Numbered from the stretch's first letter, positions 17,230 to 26,482 are shown. The stretch: DNA of 64,000 nt from CAWIMX01 sp963792785 (GCA_963792785.1 CAWBXO010000001.1:372001-436000); one strand, 5' to 3'. Notes: a model not told the origin generated them from the sequence alone. Numbers and translations: made by a program.

Positions 17230-18395
17230 GGGGTCGTCAGCAGCTCGGCCTCTTCGTCGAGCGTGTCCCGAACCAGGACCGCGGGAATCGCGGCCACCAC
17301 GTCCGCCCGGTCGGCGATCGCGTGCTCGACGGCGCTCGCCAGACCGACGGGATCGGTCGCCGGATACGTGATCGTGCCGGCCGGCCGCGAGCCGTTCTCC
17401 GCGGCCACCACGGGAATGCCGAGGCTCAGGGCCTCGAGCACCGACGACGCGACGCCGTCGCTCGTCGGCGTCCGCAGATAAAGGACCGACTGCTTCAGCG
17501 CCACGAGGAACTGCTCGTGCGCCAGGTCGTCGATGATGCAGATCCGATCGGCCAGCCCGTGCTCCGCGATCAGCCGCTCCACCTCGGCCCACAACACGGG
17601 ATCGATCGCACCGGCGACGCCGCAGATGACAAGGCCCACGTCGGCCCGCCGCGCGGCGAGGCAGGCGAAGCCCTCGATGAGCGTTTCGAGATAGAACCCC
17701 GCGCGCACTCGCACGTAGCTCAGGATCACGTGATCGAACCGCCGATAGAAGGCCTCGACCCGCGCGTCGTGCGTATCGTCGCTGCTTTCGAGATACTGGC
17801 GGCTGAACGCCGGGATCGGGTGAATCTTGGCCGGCGGGATGCCGTACTCCTGGATCCGCGCCTTCACCGCCTCGCTGTTGCAGATGATCGCGCGCGGCAG
17901 CGTGAAGACGAGCCAGAAGATCGGCCGGAGTTTCGGCGCCCGCTCGCGCGGGAAGTAGACCTGCTGGACGCCCGCATGAAACGTCAGGAACGATCGCCGG
18001 CCGCAGGCGAGACTCATCAGCTGCGCCACAATCGTCAGCACCAGCCCCTTGGCCGTCGCGCCGTTCACATGGGCGTGCACGCGGTATCCCGCCCGGGTGA
18101 ATCGCCACACCTTCCGCATGTAGTCGAGCCCGCCGAGCACGGTCTCGTATTCCGCGCTGGGAATCGTCCGGCTGCGGCCGATGTTGAGGACGACGCACTC
18201 GTGGCCGGCGGCTTCCAGGTGCCGCTTCAGGAACTCCACCCGCACGCCCCACCCCGCGCGAGGGGGCGGATAGGACGTGATCTCGAGGATCTTCGCGCGG
18301 CCCGCGGCGGGTACGGCCACGGCCCGGCGTTCCAGCCTGGTATACGGCCTGAGGGCGGGCAGCGATGTCAGGTTTCGATCAGGCAACGCCTTCAT
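17226..18395 (-). CDS. Glycosyltransferase, GT4-like
   Basis: A 389-residue protein. After a 30-residue basic N-terminal extension comes AKILEITSYPPPRAGWGVRVEFLKRHLEAAGH, the usual first Rossmann strand and acceptor loop of GT4 enzymes. The C-terminal donor domain holds GLVICGV, RICIIDDLAHEQF and SDGVASSVLEALSLGIPVVAAENGSRP, the last carrying the conserved Glu of the family. The start (ATG 18395, with GGAG close by) overlaps the kinase gene by 17 bp and the end overlaps the next GT4 by 4 bp. It lacks membrane segments, so it acts on the cytoplasmic face. Confidence 0.85.
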   Translation of the reverse strand: MKALPDRNLTSLPALRPYTRLERRAVAVPAAGRAKILEITSYPPPRAGWGVRVEFLKRHLEAAGHECVVLNIGRSRTIPSAEYETVLGGLDYMRKVWRFTRAGYRVHAHVNGATAKGLVLTIVAQLMSLACGRRSFLTFHAGVQQVYFPRERAPKLRPIFWLVFTLPRAIICNSEAVKARIQEYGIPPAKIHPIPAFSRQYLESSDDTHDARVEAFYRRFDHVILSYVRVRAGFYLETLIEGFACLAARRADVGLVICGVAGAIDPVLWAEVERLIAEHGLADRICIIDDLAHEQFLVALKQSVLYLRTPTSDGVASSVLEALSLGIPVVAAENGSRPAGTITYPATDPVGLASAVEHAIADRADVVAAIPAVLVRDTLDEEAELLTTP

Positions 18396-19485
18396 GCTCC
18401 AGCGTGATGTTCCTGTCTCTCTGCAGGCGGGCGACGAGGGTCAGCAGCTCGCGCTTGTGCCGCTGGCCCACCCACCAGTGAAATCCACGTACGGGACCCG
18501 AAGCGGCTGTCGGCTTGAGCCGTCCGAGCCAATGGCACAGCAGGTGCTGAATCAGATAGAGCCGGAAGACGGTCCGGTCCTGGTTGAGCTCCGGGTCGTA
18601 GCCGACGAGCAGCGCCCGCCGCAGGCGCGCGACGGTCGACGGCCGGTACCACGGCTTGTGCAGCAACAGTCCGAGCTGGTGATACAGGCGCGTCACGTCG
18701 TAATAGACCGAGCCGATCCCAAAGCGGGCGAAGTCCAGCGGCACCGTGCGTCCGTGCTCGCGCATGATGTTGCTGAGGCTGAAGTCTCCGTGGATGGCGG
18801 CGAGGCGAAGGTCCGCCGGCGTCAGCCGGGCGTCGCGGATTACGCCGAGTACCGCCTCGCGTAGGTCGGGACCGAGTTCCCCCGGCCGCGCGGAGTCGAT
18901 TGCCTCCAGGCGGACGTTCACGTAGTCGAGCATCGTCTGGCGCGAGACGTGGCTGTCGGTGACCGCGGTGGCCGCCTGGAGCGCCCGGAGCCAGCATCCG
19001 GCGCCATGGCAGGCGTCCTCGAGTGCCCGCAGCTGGGGTTCGCCGGGAAATCCCACTCCCGATTGCGTGATGAGTTCGCCAAGGGTCGCTCCATCCAGCC
19101 TGGCCCACACGATGGCCGGCACGTCGGGATAAAACGCCACCACGGCGGGCACACCGAGATCCGTCGCGCCCTCGAACACGGTTGCCAGGAAGCGCGCGGC
19201 GCTGAATTCCTTCTCGAGCTGCTGCAGCCGCCGATCGGCCTTGGGCGGCACCCATCGGGGAATCTTGACGAGGACCGGCCGGACCCCCGCCGCCGACTCG
19301 ATGTCGACGTGCGCGACGCACGAGAACGGCCGGGTCGACATCGAGTGGACGCGAAGCGCGACCGGCGCGCCGTTGGTGTCCCTGAGCGACGGATCGTTCT
19401 GCAGGAGCATGAGCGTGCGCTCGATCGCGCGCAACGGCTCGCCCTCGATCCTGGCCCGGGCGGCGCCCGTTGCGGCGAGATCCAC
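18379..19485 (-). CDS. APH-fold phosphotransferase (aminoglycoside-phosphotransferase-like)
   Basis: About 368 residues from GTG 19485 (ribosome binding site GAGGGG). The ATP-lysine strand is probably PVLVKIPR. The catalytic loop is seen as IHGDFSLSNIM, matching the H-G-D-x4-N Brenner motif of APH-type kinases, followed by a metal-binding LDFARFG in place of the more usual I-D-W/F. Relatives phosphorylate small molecules, sugars or lipopolysaccharide heptose and Kdo. Inside a glycosyltransferase operon, phosphorylation of a sugar precursor or lipid-linked glycan is likely but unproven. It does not look like a resistance gene: no cluster of other resistance functions is near. Confidence 0.8.
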   Translation of the reverse strand: MDLAATGAARARIEGEPLRAIERTLMLLQNDPSLRDTNGAPVALRVHSMSTRPFSCVAHVDIESAAGVRPVLVKIPRWVPPKADRRLQQLEKEFSAARFLATVFEGATDLGVPAVVAFYPDVPAIVWARLDGATLGELITQSGVGFPGEPQLRALEDACHGAGCWLRALQAATAVTDSHVSRQTMLDYVNVRLEAIDSARPGELGPDLREAVLGVIRDARLTPADLRLAAIHGDFSLSNIMREHGRTVPLDFARFGIGSVYYDVTRLYHQLGLLLHKPWYRPSTVARLRRALLVGYDPELNQDRTVFRLYLIQHLLCHWLGRLKPTAASGPVRGFHWWVGQRHKRELLTLVARLQRDRNITLEHEGVA

Positions 19486-19502
19486 GATTGCCCCTCGTCC
19501 GC

Positions 19503-20633
19503 TCAATTCAGGAGACTCTGATAAAGGTGTTCGTATTCCGCGATCATCCGGCTCAACGAGAACGCCTCTTCGACGCGTCGCCGGCCGCCGGCGCCCAGCG
19601 CCGAGCGGCGCGCCGGGTCGTCGGCCAGCGACCGCATGGCGTTCGCCAGATCGGCCGGCGATCTCGGCGGCACCAGCAGCCCGGAGTCCGGCCGGTGGAT
19701 CACCTCGCAATTGCCCCCCACCGCCGTCGCGATCGCCGGCACGCCCGCGGCCATCGCTTCGAGGAGCGCGAGCGAGATCCCTTCCGACACGCTCGACAAG
19801 GCAAACACATCCAACGCGGGCATCAGGCGCGTGGCGTCGTTGCGCCATCCCGGGAACAACACGACCGATCGCAGGCCGCGCTCGTCGACCATCGCCTCCA
19901 GCTCCTCCCGCTGCGGGCCGTCGCCCAGCAGCACCAGCCTGGCGCGGGGCGTGTCGCGGGCCAGCAGGGACATCGCTTCCAGCATCGTGTGGAGGTCCTT
20001 GACCGGTCGAAACGTCGACACCGTGCCGATGAGCACGTCGGTGTCGCTCACGCCGAGCTCGCGTCGCCACGCCGCGCGCACCTCGCCGCCGCCGCCGTTC
20101 CCGCGAGCCAGCGACACGCCGTTGTGCACGACCGACACGCGCGCGGGCGGGACGCCCCATTCCTGCGTGACCATGCGCGCGACGTCGTGCGAGACCGTGG
20201 CGACGCGCGTGACGCCGCGGCAGGCCAGGGCCTTCATCGTCGTGCGGAGCCTGTTGCGAAGGTGATCGGGCGAGCTCTGGAAGCCGTAATCGAGCCCATG
20301 CTGGGTGTGGACGACCGCGGCGATGCGGGCGACCTTGGCCGCCAGCACGGTGTCGACCAGTCCGCCCCAGTTGTGGCAGTGGACCACGTCGAACCGGCGC
20401 CGCCGGAGAATGGCCGCCAGGCGGAACGGCGCCACCGGATCATTGCCGTTCCGCTTGAGTGGACCAATGACCTCGACGCCCCGTTCCCGAATCGTGTCCG
20501 CCAGCTCTCCCATCCGCTCGAGACACACGACCGTCGGTTCGAGACCGGCCCCGGCAAGTCCGCTCGCCAGATCGACCACGCATTGGCCGGTTCCACCCCG
20601 ATTCAGCCGCGGCACGATCACGCCAATCTTCAT
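19503..20633 (-). CDS. Glycosyltransferase family 4
   Basis: A 376-residue GT-B enzyme. The N-terminus IGVIVPRLNRGGTGQCVVDLASGL is a canonical GT4 acceptor-domain start; VVHCHNWGGLVDTVLA and VVHTQHGLDY follow. The donor domain has VLIGTVSTFRPVKDLHTMLEA, ARLVLLGDGPQREELEAM and SSVSEGISLALLEAMAAGVPAIATAVGGN with the conserved Glu-rich nucleotide-sugar motif. ATG 20633 has a strong binding site (GAGGAG). It is 36 bp after the deacetylase and 17 bp before the GTG of the kinase. Confidence in family is high; sugar unknown. Confidence 0.92.
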   Translation of the reverse strand: MKIGVIVPRLNRGGTGQCVVDLASGLAGAGLEPTVVCLERMGELADTIRERGVEVIGPLKRNGNDPVAPFRLAAILRRRRFDVVHCHNWGGLVDTVLAAKVARIAAVVHTQHGLDYGFQSSPDHLRNRLRTTMKALACRGVTRVATVSHDVARMVTQEWGVPPARVSVVHNGVSLARGNGGGGEVRAAWRRELGVSDTDVLIGTVSTFRPVKDLHTMLEAMSLLARDTPRARLVLLGDGPQREELEAMVDERGLRSVVLFPGWRNDATRLMPALDVFALSSVSEGISLALLEAMAAGVPAIATAVGGNCEVIHRPDSGLLVPPRSPADLANAMRSLADDPARRSALGAGGRRRVEEAFSLSRMIAEYEHLYQSLLN

Positions 20634-20669
20634 TCGCTCCTCGTCCCATACGTCCTCACTCCGCGCGGG

Positions 20670-21860
20670 TCATGCCGCGGCCCGGCCAGCGACTCCCATC
20701 CCCGCCCGACCGGCGAGCGCGCGCACCCACGGCCAGAATCCCGAGACCTGGGCGACGAAGATCTGGCGGGCATGGCCCTGTCCGATGTTCAGCCGCCGCA
20801 GCGCAAATCGATTGGTCCACCGATCGTTCAGGCCGCCGATCTGCGAGACCGCGCCGAGATAGCCGGCCGCCCGCAGGTTCGCCTGATCCCGATCGTCGAA
20901 GTCATCGGCGGTGCCGTTCGGATAACTGAACAGCGTGCACGGCATCCCCAGGCGCTCTTCGATTTCCCGCTTCGACTCCACCACTTCGCTCACCCGTTCC
21001 TCGGCGTCGAGCGACGACAGGATCGGGTGGTGCACGGTGTGCGATCCGATCGTGACGCCCATCCGCGCCAGTTCCTGCGCCTCCTCCCAGGTCAGGAACG
21101 TATAGCGATCCGGATTCACGTCCGCGCCCTCGCCGGCGTCCGCGGGAGAGATCCGCACGAGACGTTCCAGTTCCTGAATGGCGCGATCGCGATCCTCGAC
21201 CGGCAGCCCCTTGAACCATCGCAGGGCGACCTTGACGGCGCCCGCGCGTTCAGCCGCGGCCCCGATGGACAGCGTGAGCGGCGCCGGGCCGCCCGGAAGC
21301 GTGATCGACAGCGGAATCGCCGCCCCGCCGAGCAGCCGGCCGACGTGCTCGGTCCACAACAGCCGCGCGCCGCGCCCGATATACCCCGTCGTCAGGAAGA
21401 TGGTCGCCGGAATGCCCCATTGCCGCATGACCGGCACCGCGTAGCGCAGGTTGTTGCGGAAGCCGTCGTCAAACGTCACCGCCACGGCGTACGGCGGCAG
21501 CGGCCGCCCCGCCTGGAGATCGTGAATCGCATCAGCCAGCGATACGCAGCGATGGTGCGTCGCCAGATACTCCATCTGCCAGCCGAACACATCCTGATCG
21601 ACGACGTTCCTCGATTCGTGCGCCTCCAGCCCGCTGCCCGGCGGCAGCACGCTGTGATAGGTCAGGATGAGGAGACGATTGCGGTTCAGCCATCGAAACA
21701 GCCCGAGCAGCCCGGACCACCGGAGACCGCCGCCAAGACATGCTTTCGAAACGGAATTCGTAGACCCCCCTGATGTCGAAGGTGCCAGACCTGTTCGGGA
21801 CGAACGAGAGCAAGGACGCTGCCAGCCCCACAGTGCCCGAAGCGCGGATTTGCGGCTCAA
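20670..21860 (-). CDS. Polysaccharide deacetylase (NodB-homology); N-terminus uncertain
   Basis: The conserved part begins LFRWLNRNRLLILTYHSV. It has the NodB metal motif TFDDGF, the H-x3-H motif in GSHTVHHPIL, and the C-terminal FSYPNGTADDFDD segment, so it is a CE4-type deacetylase. The only in-frame start codon of ATG/GTG/TTG type upstream is TTG 21860, yet the stretch it would translate contains a sigma-54-like promoter (21809-21824) and looks non-coding. An ATG at about 21738 sits in the wrong frame and would join the domain only with a one-base change. So the true start, or a sequence error near 21.72-21.74 kb, is unresolved. It is the first gene of operon C. Confidence 0.8.
   Translation of the reverse strand: MSRKSALRALWGWQRPCSRSSRTGLAPSTSGGSTNSVSKACLGGGLRWSGLLGLFRWLNRNRLLILTYHSVLPPGSGLEAHESRNVVDQDVFGWQMEYLATHHRCVSLADAIHDLQAGRPLPPYAVAVTFDDGFRNNLRYAVPVMRQWGIPATIFLTTGYIGRGARLLWTEHVGRLLGGAAIPLSITLPGGPAPLTLSIGAAAERAGAVKVALRWFKGLPVEDRDRAIQELERLVRISPADAGEGADVNPDRYTFLTWEEAQELARMGVTIGSHTVHHPILSSLDAEERVSEVVESKREIEERLGMPCTLFSYPNGTADDFDDRDQANLRAAGYLGAVSQIGGLNDRWTNRFALRRLNIGQGHARQIFVAQVSGFWPWVRALAGRAGMGVAGRAAA
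21809..21824 (-). promoter_or_regulatory. Sigma-54-type promoter for operon C
   Basis: On the minus strand the sequence is TGGCAGCGTCCTTGCT. Compared with the consensus TGGCACG-N4-TTGCW it matches TGGCA, TTGC and the final T, with exact GG-N10-GC spacing. The start of transcription would be near 21798, upstream of the deacetylase domain but inside the nominal TTG-started reading frame. Confidence 0.62.
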
Positions 21861-21986
21861 CTGTCTCGCCCACGGCGGACATTAGTCTGCGGAAGCGCGA
21901 CGATCGGCCGCCGGGATCCGCTGGGCAGACTTCCGCGAACCGGCGAGTGGCCTGCAGGGGTGCGTCTCTTCGCCCCGGCGCCGAAG

Positions 21987-22002
21987 TGGTGCTGATCTTG
22001 CA
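21987..22002 (+). promoter_or_regulatory. Sigma-54-type promoter for the YhaO/YhaN-like pair
   Basis: TGGTGCTGATCTTGCA on the plus strand: TGG and TTGCA match the consensus and the GG-N10-GC spacing is exact. Transcription would begin near 22013, leaving a leader of about 32 nt before ATG 22045. It lies back-to-back with the operon C promoter, 163 bp away. Between them is a CAGACTTC (21926-21933) shared with other promoters here. Confidence 0.52.
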
Positions 22003-22044
22003 CTGGCTGCGGCGAGATGGCCCCGCGAGGGCCGTCTCTCAAAC

Positions 22045-23223
22045 ATGCCAGCGACGTTTCGCTTCGTGCACGCGTCGGATCTGCATCTCGACGCGCCGAT
22101 TGGGATTCTGCATCGTGCGCCTTCGGCTGTCATCGACACGGCGTGTCGGGCTCCGCTTGCGGCGTGGGAGTCGCTCGTGCGCCTCACCATCGAACAGGAC
22201 GCCGCGTTTCTGCTGCTCGCCGGCGACATCTGCGACGGAGCTGAACGGGCCGTCGCTGCCCACGTGCAGCTGGTGAAAGGGCTGCAGCAGCTGGCGGACC
22301 ACGGCATCCGGGTGTTCATCGTCCGGGGACTCGCCGACCCGCCAGGGCCATGGGCGGGCATTCACGACTGGCCGCGCGGCGTGCACTGCTTCGACGCTGG
22401 GCGCACCGACCCAGTCGCCGTCGAGCGCGGAGGCGAGCGGATCGCAACGGTGCACGGGATCGGCGCGACGGACCCCGACACCGTTGGCGAGATGGTGGCC
22501 ACCTGCAGGCGCGGGCCGGAGCCGGGGCTGCACATCGGGCTGCTGCATGCACGTGTCGAGTCGGAGCCAGGCGAGGGCCGGCATCCATCCGTGCAGGACC
22601 TGCAGGCAGCCGGCATGGACTATTGGGCGCTCGGTCACGACCATCGCCGCCGTCGCCTGACCGCGGACGGGTCGCCGATCGTCTACGCGGGCACGCTGCA
22701 GGGTCGAGGGTTCGGAGAGAGTGAAATCGGATCCAAGGGAGCGGAAGTGATCCAGGTGCGGGACGGGGTCGTCGCCGAGATGACGTGTCATGCGCTCGAC
22801 CAGGTCCGCCTGGTGACGGCCGCTGTGGAGGTGGCGCCCGGGGTCGCCGACACCTGTCGCGCACTGCTCGCGCAGGTCTCCGCTTTGCGCGATGCTCACT
22901 CCGGCCGCAACCTCTTCGTCCGCGCGGTGCTGCACGGCCAACGCCCGGCGGCACGCGACTGGTCGGCGAATCTGAAGGAACGTGTGCTGGACGAACTTCG
23001 CCCGCATGGGACGGACCTGGATCCATTCGTGTGGTGGGACAGCGTCCTCGACCTGACACAGGCGGCGCCTGCTCAGGACGAGGACCTGGCGACGGGCGTT
23101 CTGCGCGCGCTGGTCGACAGGCTGCGAGACGACCCCGAGGCGCTCGACGATGTCCTGACCGACGATGTGCTGGCGGAGGCCGCGCGAATGGCCACGGATT
23201 TTCTGGCCCCGGACGCGTCATGA
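22045..23223 (+). CDS. YhaO/SbcD-like metallophosphoesterase with altered GNHD motif
   Basis: A 392-residue cytosolic protein of the Mre11/SbcD/YhaO phosphoesterase group. Motif I is ASDLHLDAP (about 10-18), motif II LLLAGDICDG, and later motifs IGLLHARV and YWALGHDH are present. The third motif, normally G-N-H-D/E, reads R-G-L-A-D-P here (VFIVRGLADPPGPW), so the Asn that binds metal and the catalytic His are both replaced. This suggests lost or changed nuclease activity, by comparison with Mre11-type enzymes. The gene overlaps the downstream SMC-like ATPase by 4 bp (ATGA), the arrangement usual for SbcD-SbcC or YhaO-YhaN pairs. Confidence 0.85.
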   Translation: MPATFRFVHASDLHLDAPIGILHRAPSAVIDTACRAPLAAWESLVRLTIEQDAAFLLLAGDICDGAERAVAAHVQLVKGLQQLADHGIRVFIVRGLADPPGPWAGIHDWPRGVHCFDAGRTDPVAVERGGERIATVHGIGATDPDTVGEMVATCRRGPEPGLHIGLLHARVESEPGEGRHPSVQDLQAAGMDYWALGHDHRRRRLTADGSPIVYAGTLQGRGFGESEIGSKGAEVIQVRDGVVAEMTCHALDQVRLVTAAVEVAPGVADTCRALLAQVSALRDAHSGRNLFVRAVLHGQRPAARDWSANLKERVLDELRPHGTDLDPFVWWDSVLDLTQAAPAQDEDLATGVLRALVDRLRDDPEALDDVLTDDVLAEAARMATDFLAPDAS

Positions 23224-25829
23224 AGATTCGGGGATGGCATGTCGATCGCGCCGGGGCGCTTCGTGATCACGACGTCCGCGATCTGCCCGACGGCTTGACC
23301 ATCGTTTGCGGTCCGAACGGATCCGGGAAGAGCACCGTCTTCGCGTTTCTCGAACGGGCATTGTTCGGTGGGTCGGCGGCCCACCTCGCGGCCCGTCGGT
23401 CGCCGCGAGGTGAAGGACGGATCTGGTGCGCGGGACCGGCCGGCGACGTCACGATCGTGCAGTCCGGCGACCCATCGGCTCCGCCGCGGGCCGAACGCGG
23501 CGACGGCCAGGACGCCGGAGAGGCCGACATCGAGGCGTGCTTCGGGGGGGCGGACTATCGCCTCCTCGGATCCCTCATGGCCTTCAACGTCGACGATCTG
23601 CGGGCGCCGCTCGCCCGACTGCTGTCCGCCCTGCGACACGGTTCGAGCCGGGCTGGCGCCGAGCGCCTGCTCGATCACATTCGCCAGGCGCTCGAGTCGA
23701 CCCGCGAGCGCCTGCAAGCGCTCCGGGAACGCTCGGCCGACGCGCAGGCCCTGCTCGATTCGCCCGCCGAGCTTGACACCGCGATCAATCGCGCGCGACG
23801 CGCCACCGAGCAGTGCCGCCACGTGCTCTGCGCGCAGGCGCGGACGCGGAGGGCCATCGAGTCGCTCGCCGGCGATGTGGCGGCCCTGGAAGCTGAGCGG
23901 TCGACGTGCGACACCTTGATTGATCTCGCTCCTCTTTGGCAGGCGTTCACCGACGCTCGCGAGGAGCTCTCGCGGCTCGAGCCTCCACCGGCGCTGCCCG
24001 TCGACGTCGAGGAACGGCTGGCCAGTGCGCTGGCCCCGCAACCGGCCCCGCCGGCACCGGACCGGGCGACGGCGCTCCAGTCGCCAGCCGAAGGCCTGCT
24101 CGCCTGGCAGCATCGCCTGAAGAATGTCGTCGAGTCCGTTCGCAATCGAGAGGCTGAGCTCGACGCGACGAAGCGCCGACTTGTCGAACTCGACGTCGAG
24201 CGCGACACGATTCAGTCCACGATCGGCTTCGAGCCCCCGAGCCTGGCGAGTCTGGACGAGGGCAGGCGGCTCATCGAGCGGGTGCGGGCAAGCCTTGCCG
24301 GCATCGCGGAGGAAAACGCGTTCACCCGGCGCCTGCAGGATCGGATCGCGGAGTGCGGCGACACCATCCGGAACCTCGAGGCAAATCCCCTCCGGCAGCC
24401 GTCCCGGATCGTTCTCTACGGCGGGTGGCTGGGAGCCCTGACCGGGACGTCGACCCTGGCGTGGTGGCCTCCGGTTGGTCATGCCCTCGAGTCGGGTGCA
24501 GTGATCGCCTTCTCCCTCGTCAGCCTCGTGGGCGCGATCGTCGAGCGGTCGCGTCGCACGGCCTTTCTCGCCGCCGATCTGGAGCGCCGGGCCAGGCTGG
24601 TGGCGCTGCGAACCGATCTGCAGGACGCCTGTCATCAGCTCCTCACACATCAGGAACGGGGGGCGCGGCGGCGTTACGACGTGGGGGTCGACAGCACGAG
24701 GCTGGGCCTGCGCGCCCTGCCTTCGGAGCGACAGCTCCAGGTGCTGGAACGGGATCTCCTCGAGCGTCGGCAGCAGCGGCAGACCTGGGAGGCCGCCCAG
24801 TCAGCACTGGTCCGGCTTCAGACAGCGAGGGACGAAAGCCGGGCACGCGAGCGCGAGCAGGCGCAAGCGGCTCTGGAGGCGCAATCGCTCCAGAAGCAGG
24901 CCATCGAGGAGTGGCAGGAATGGAAGGCTCGCACGGGTCTGGCGGAACACGTCGATGCCGGGCGCTCTGCGGCGCAACTCGCGCTCGCTCAGCTCTGCGC
25001 GGACGCCGGCGTGCAGGATGAATCCAGCCTGCGCGAGCGCATCGCGGCGCGGCGGCAACATCAGGACGCACAGCGGACGACCGCCGAGTGCGAGGTGCGC
25101 CTGCACGAACGGTTGCCGAGGGACCAGGCGGCGAATGTACTTCAGTCGCTCGCCGAGGGCACCGTCGAGAAATGGCGCGAGCGCGCGGCACACGCGGCCG
25201 AAGCCCTGGCCGACCGCCAGATCGCGCGCGAAGCGGCGCTCCGGCAGCTTCAGGCGATTGACAAACAGACCTGCGCGCTCGTGGACCAGGCGGCGCGTCT
25301 CCCGAAGCTCGAAGTCGAACTGGATGTTCTGCGGACCGAGGCACTCGACGCCGTCCGTGAAGAGCACGCGCTCGCTACGACCGCTTCCCTGCTCGCGGCC
25401 GTCCAGAAACGGGCCGAGCGGCTGTGCCAGCCCCCAGCCGTGCTGAGCGCGTCGCGGCGGTTCTTCGCCATTACCGGCCGCTACGACCTCACCCTCCCGT
25501 CGGATCCGGGCCGCACGCTCTCCGTGATGGACGCCCGCGGCGGCGAGAGATCGCTCGATCAGCTGAGCCGCACGACGCTCGACCAGCTCCAATTCAGCCT
25601 GCGCCTCGGCGTCGCCGACGAGTTGACACGCCGCGGCGTCTGTCTGCCCCTGCTCATCGACGACGTCATCGACAACGGCGATTCCGTCCGGCGTCGCACG
25701 ATGGCGGAGCAGGTGGTGGACGTCAGTCGCGGGCGGCAGGTGTTCGTGTTCACGTCACGGCCCGAGACCGCCGATCTGCTCCGCCGGCTCGACCCGGCGG
25801 CCCACACCGTCGCGATGCACGAACTGTAA
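23220..25829 (+). CDS. YhaN/SbcC-like SMC-type ATPase with a central membrane hairpin
   Basis: An 869-residue protein. Walker A is GPNGSGKST (31-39); the C-terminus has a signature-like LSRTTLDQLQFSLRLGVADEL and Walker B LPLLIDDVIDNGD. Between them run long coiled coils (about 140-370 and 470-740). Near residues 395-445 two hydrophobic segments (VLYGGWLGALTGTSTLAWW and VIAFSLVSLVGAIV) form a probable membrane hairpin at the point where an SbcC/Rad50 would have its zinc hook; no C-x-x-C hook is present. It should partner the phosphoesterase-like protein it overlaps. DNA-end processing at the membrane, or a non-nuclease defence or repair role, are both possible. Confidence 0.85.
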   Translation: MKIRGWHVDRAGALRDHDVRDLPDGLTIVCGPNGSGKSTVFAFLERALFGGSAAHLAARRSPRGEGRIWCAGPAGDVTIVQSGDPSAPPRAERGDGQDAGEADIEACFGGADYRLLGSLMAFNVDDLRAPLARLLSALRHGSSRAGAERLLDHIRQALESTRERLQALRERSADAQALLDSPAELDTAINRARRATEQCRHVLCAQARTRRAIESLAGDVAALEAERSTCDTLIDLAPLWQAFTDAREELSRLEPPPALPVDVEERLASALAPQPAPPAPDRATALQSPAEGLLAWQHRLKNVVESVRNREAELDATKRRLVELDVERDTIQSTIGFEPPSLASLDEGRRLIERVRASLAGIAEENAFTRRLQDRIAECGDTIRNLEANPLRQPSRIVLYGGWLGALTGTSTLAWWPPVGHALESGAVIAFSLVSLVGAIVERSRRTAFLAADLERRARLVALRTDLQDACHQLLTHQERGARRRYDVGVDSTRLGLRALPSERQLQVLERDLLERRQQRQTWEAAQSALVRLQTARDESRAREREQAQAALEAQSLQKQAIEEWQEWKARTGLAEHVDAGRSAAQLALAQLCADAGVQDESSLRERIAARRQHQDAQRTTAECEVRLHERLPRDQAANVLQSLAEGTVEKWRERAAHAAEALADRQIAREAALRQLQAIDKQTCALVDQAARLPKLEVELDVLRTEALDAVREEHALATTASLLAAVQKRAERLCQPPAVLSASRRFFAITGRYDLTLPSDPGRTLSVMDARGGERSLDQLSRTTLDQLQFSLRLGVADELTRRGVCLPLLIDDVIDNGDSVRRRTMAEQVVDVSRGRQVFVFTSRPETADLLRRLDPAAHTVAMHEL

Positions 25830-25841
25830 CAGGTCATGGCG

Positions 25842-25855
25842 CCTCCTGAAGGAGG
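25842..25855. terminator. Weak hairpin between convergent genes
   Basis: CCTCC-TGAA-GGAGG forms a 5-bp stem with a tetraloop in the 38-bp gap between the convergent YhaN-like gene and the unknown gene at 25868. There is no T-run on either side, so intrinsic termination is doubtful. Confidence 0.25.
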
Positions 25856-25867
25856 GCCGTCAGGCGG

Positions 25868-26461
25868 TCAGGACAACGCGCCGTCGGAAGCGTCCGGAAG
25901 CTCACAGACCGCGGCATCCCCCTCAGGGGTCGCGGGGACGCGGCTCTCAATTTCCGCCAGGAGGCTGCCGACCGCGCGCACCCCGCGCAGGCGCGCCTCG
26001 AGGGGCGCGTCGACCAGAAGGGTCGCGTCTTCGGACTGGGCCCCGCGAAACAGGATGGCCCAGCGATCGCCGAATCGGCCGTACCCAAGGCGATCGTCCT
26101 CCGTGGCACGCGATGCGCAGGCGGCCGGAAGCGACGGCTCGCCCAGCTTCATAATCATGACGGCCACGCCGTTGAAGATGCGCTCTTCGGACGCACCCGG
26201 CACCTCAGCCACCTCGATTGCGCGATCGGCCGATGGCTCGCCGGGAATCGATACCCACGCTTCTTCGGCAATCGGCCGCGCATTCAATGCGGCTTCAACG
26301 GACTGCACGCCGCGGTTCACCATTTCGCACGTCTGGCTGAACAGATCCACCACGATCTCAAGACCCTGCAGGAAATCGTCGCTCACGAGGCCGGCCGGCA
26401 ACGGCATCGGCGGTAGTTCGTGATCCGGCTGAACGAGCGGGAGGTTGATGAGGTCAGCCAT
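25868..26461 (-). CDS. Unrecognised acidic protein
   Basis: A 197-residue, acidic, Ala-rich cytosolic protein with no signal peptide or membrane segment. The N-terminus is Pro/Leu-rich (LPLVQPDHELPPMPLP), followed by an amphipathic helical part (FLQGLEIVVDLFSQTCEMVNRGVQSVEAALNA) and a mixed alpha/beta part (RIFNGVAVMIMKLGE, GYGRFGDRWAILFRG). No family was recognised. The single ATG at 26461 fits a sigma-54-like promoter at 26483-26498, about 11 nt from the predicted transcript start. It is divergent from the NTF2-like gene, with which it shares the regulatory region. Confidence 0.65.
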   Translation of the reverse strand: MADLINLPLVQPDHELPPMPLPAGLVSDDFLQGLEIVVDLFSQTCEMVNRGVQSVEAALNARPIAEEAWVSIPGEPSADRAIEVAEVPGASEERIFNGVAVMIMKLGEPSLPAACASRATEDDRLGYGRFGDRWAILFRGAQSEDATLLVDAPLEARLRGVRAVGSLLAEIESRVPATPEGDAAVCELPDASDGALS

Positions 26462-26482
26462 GGTCGAACCGTTAGACTCGCA

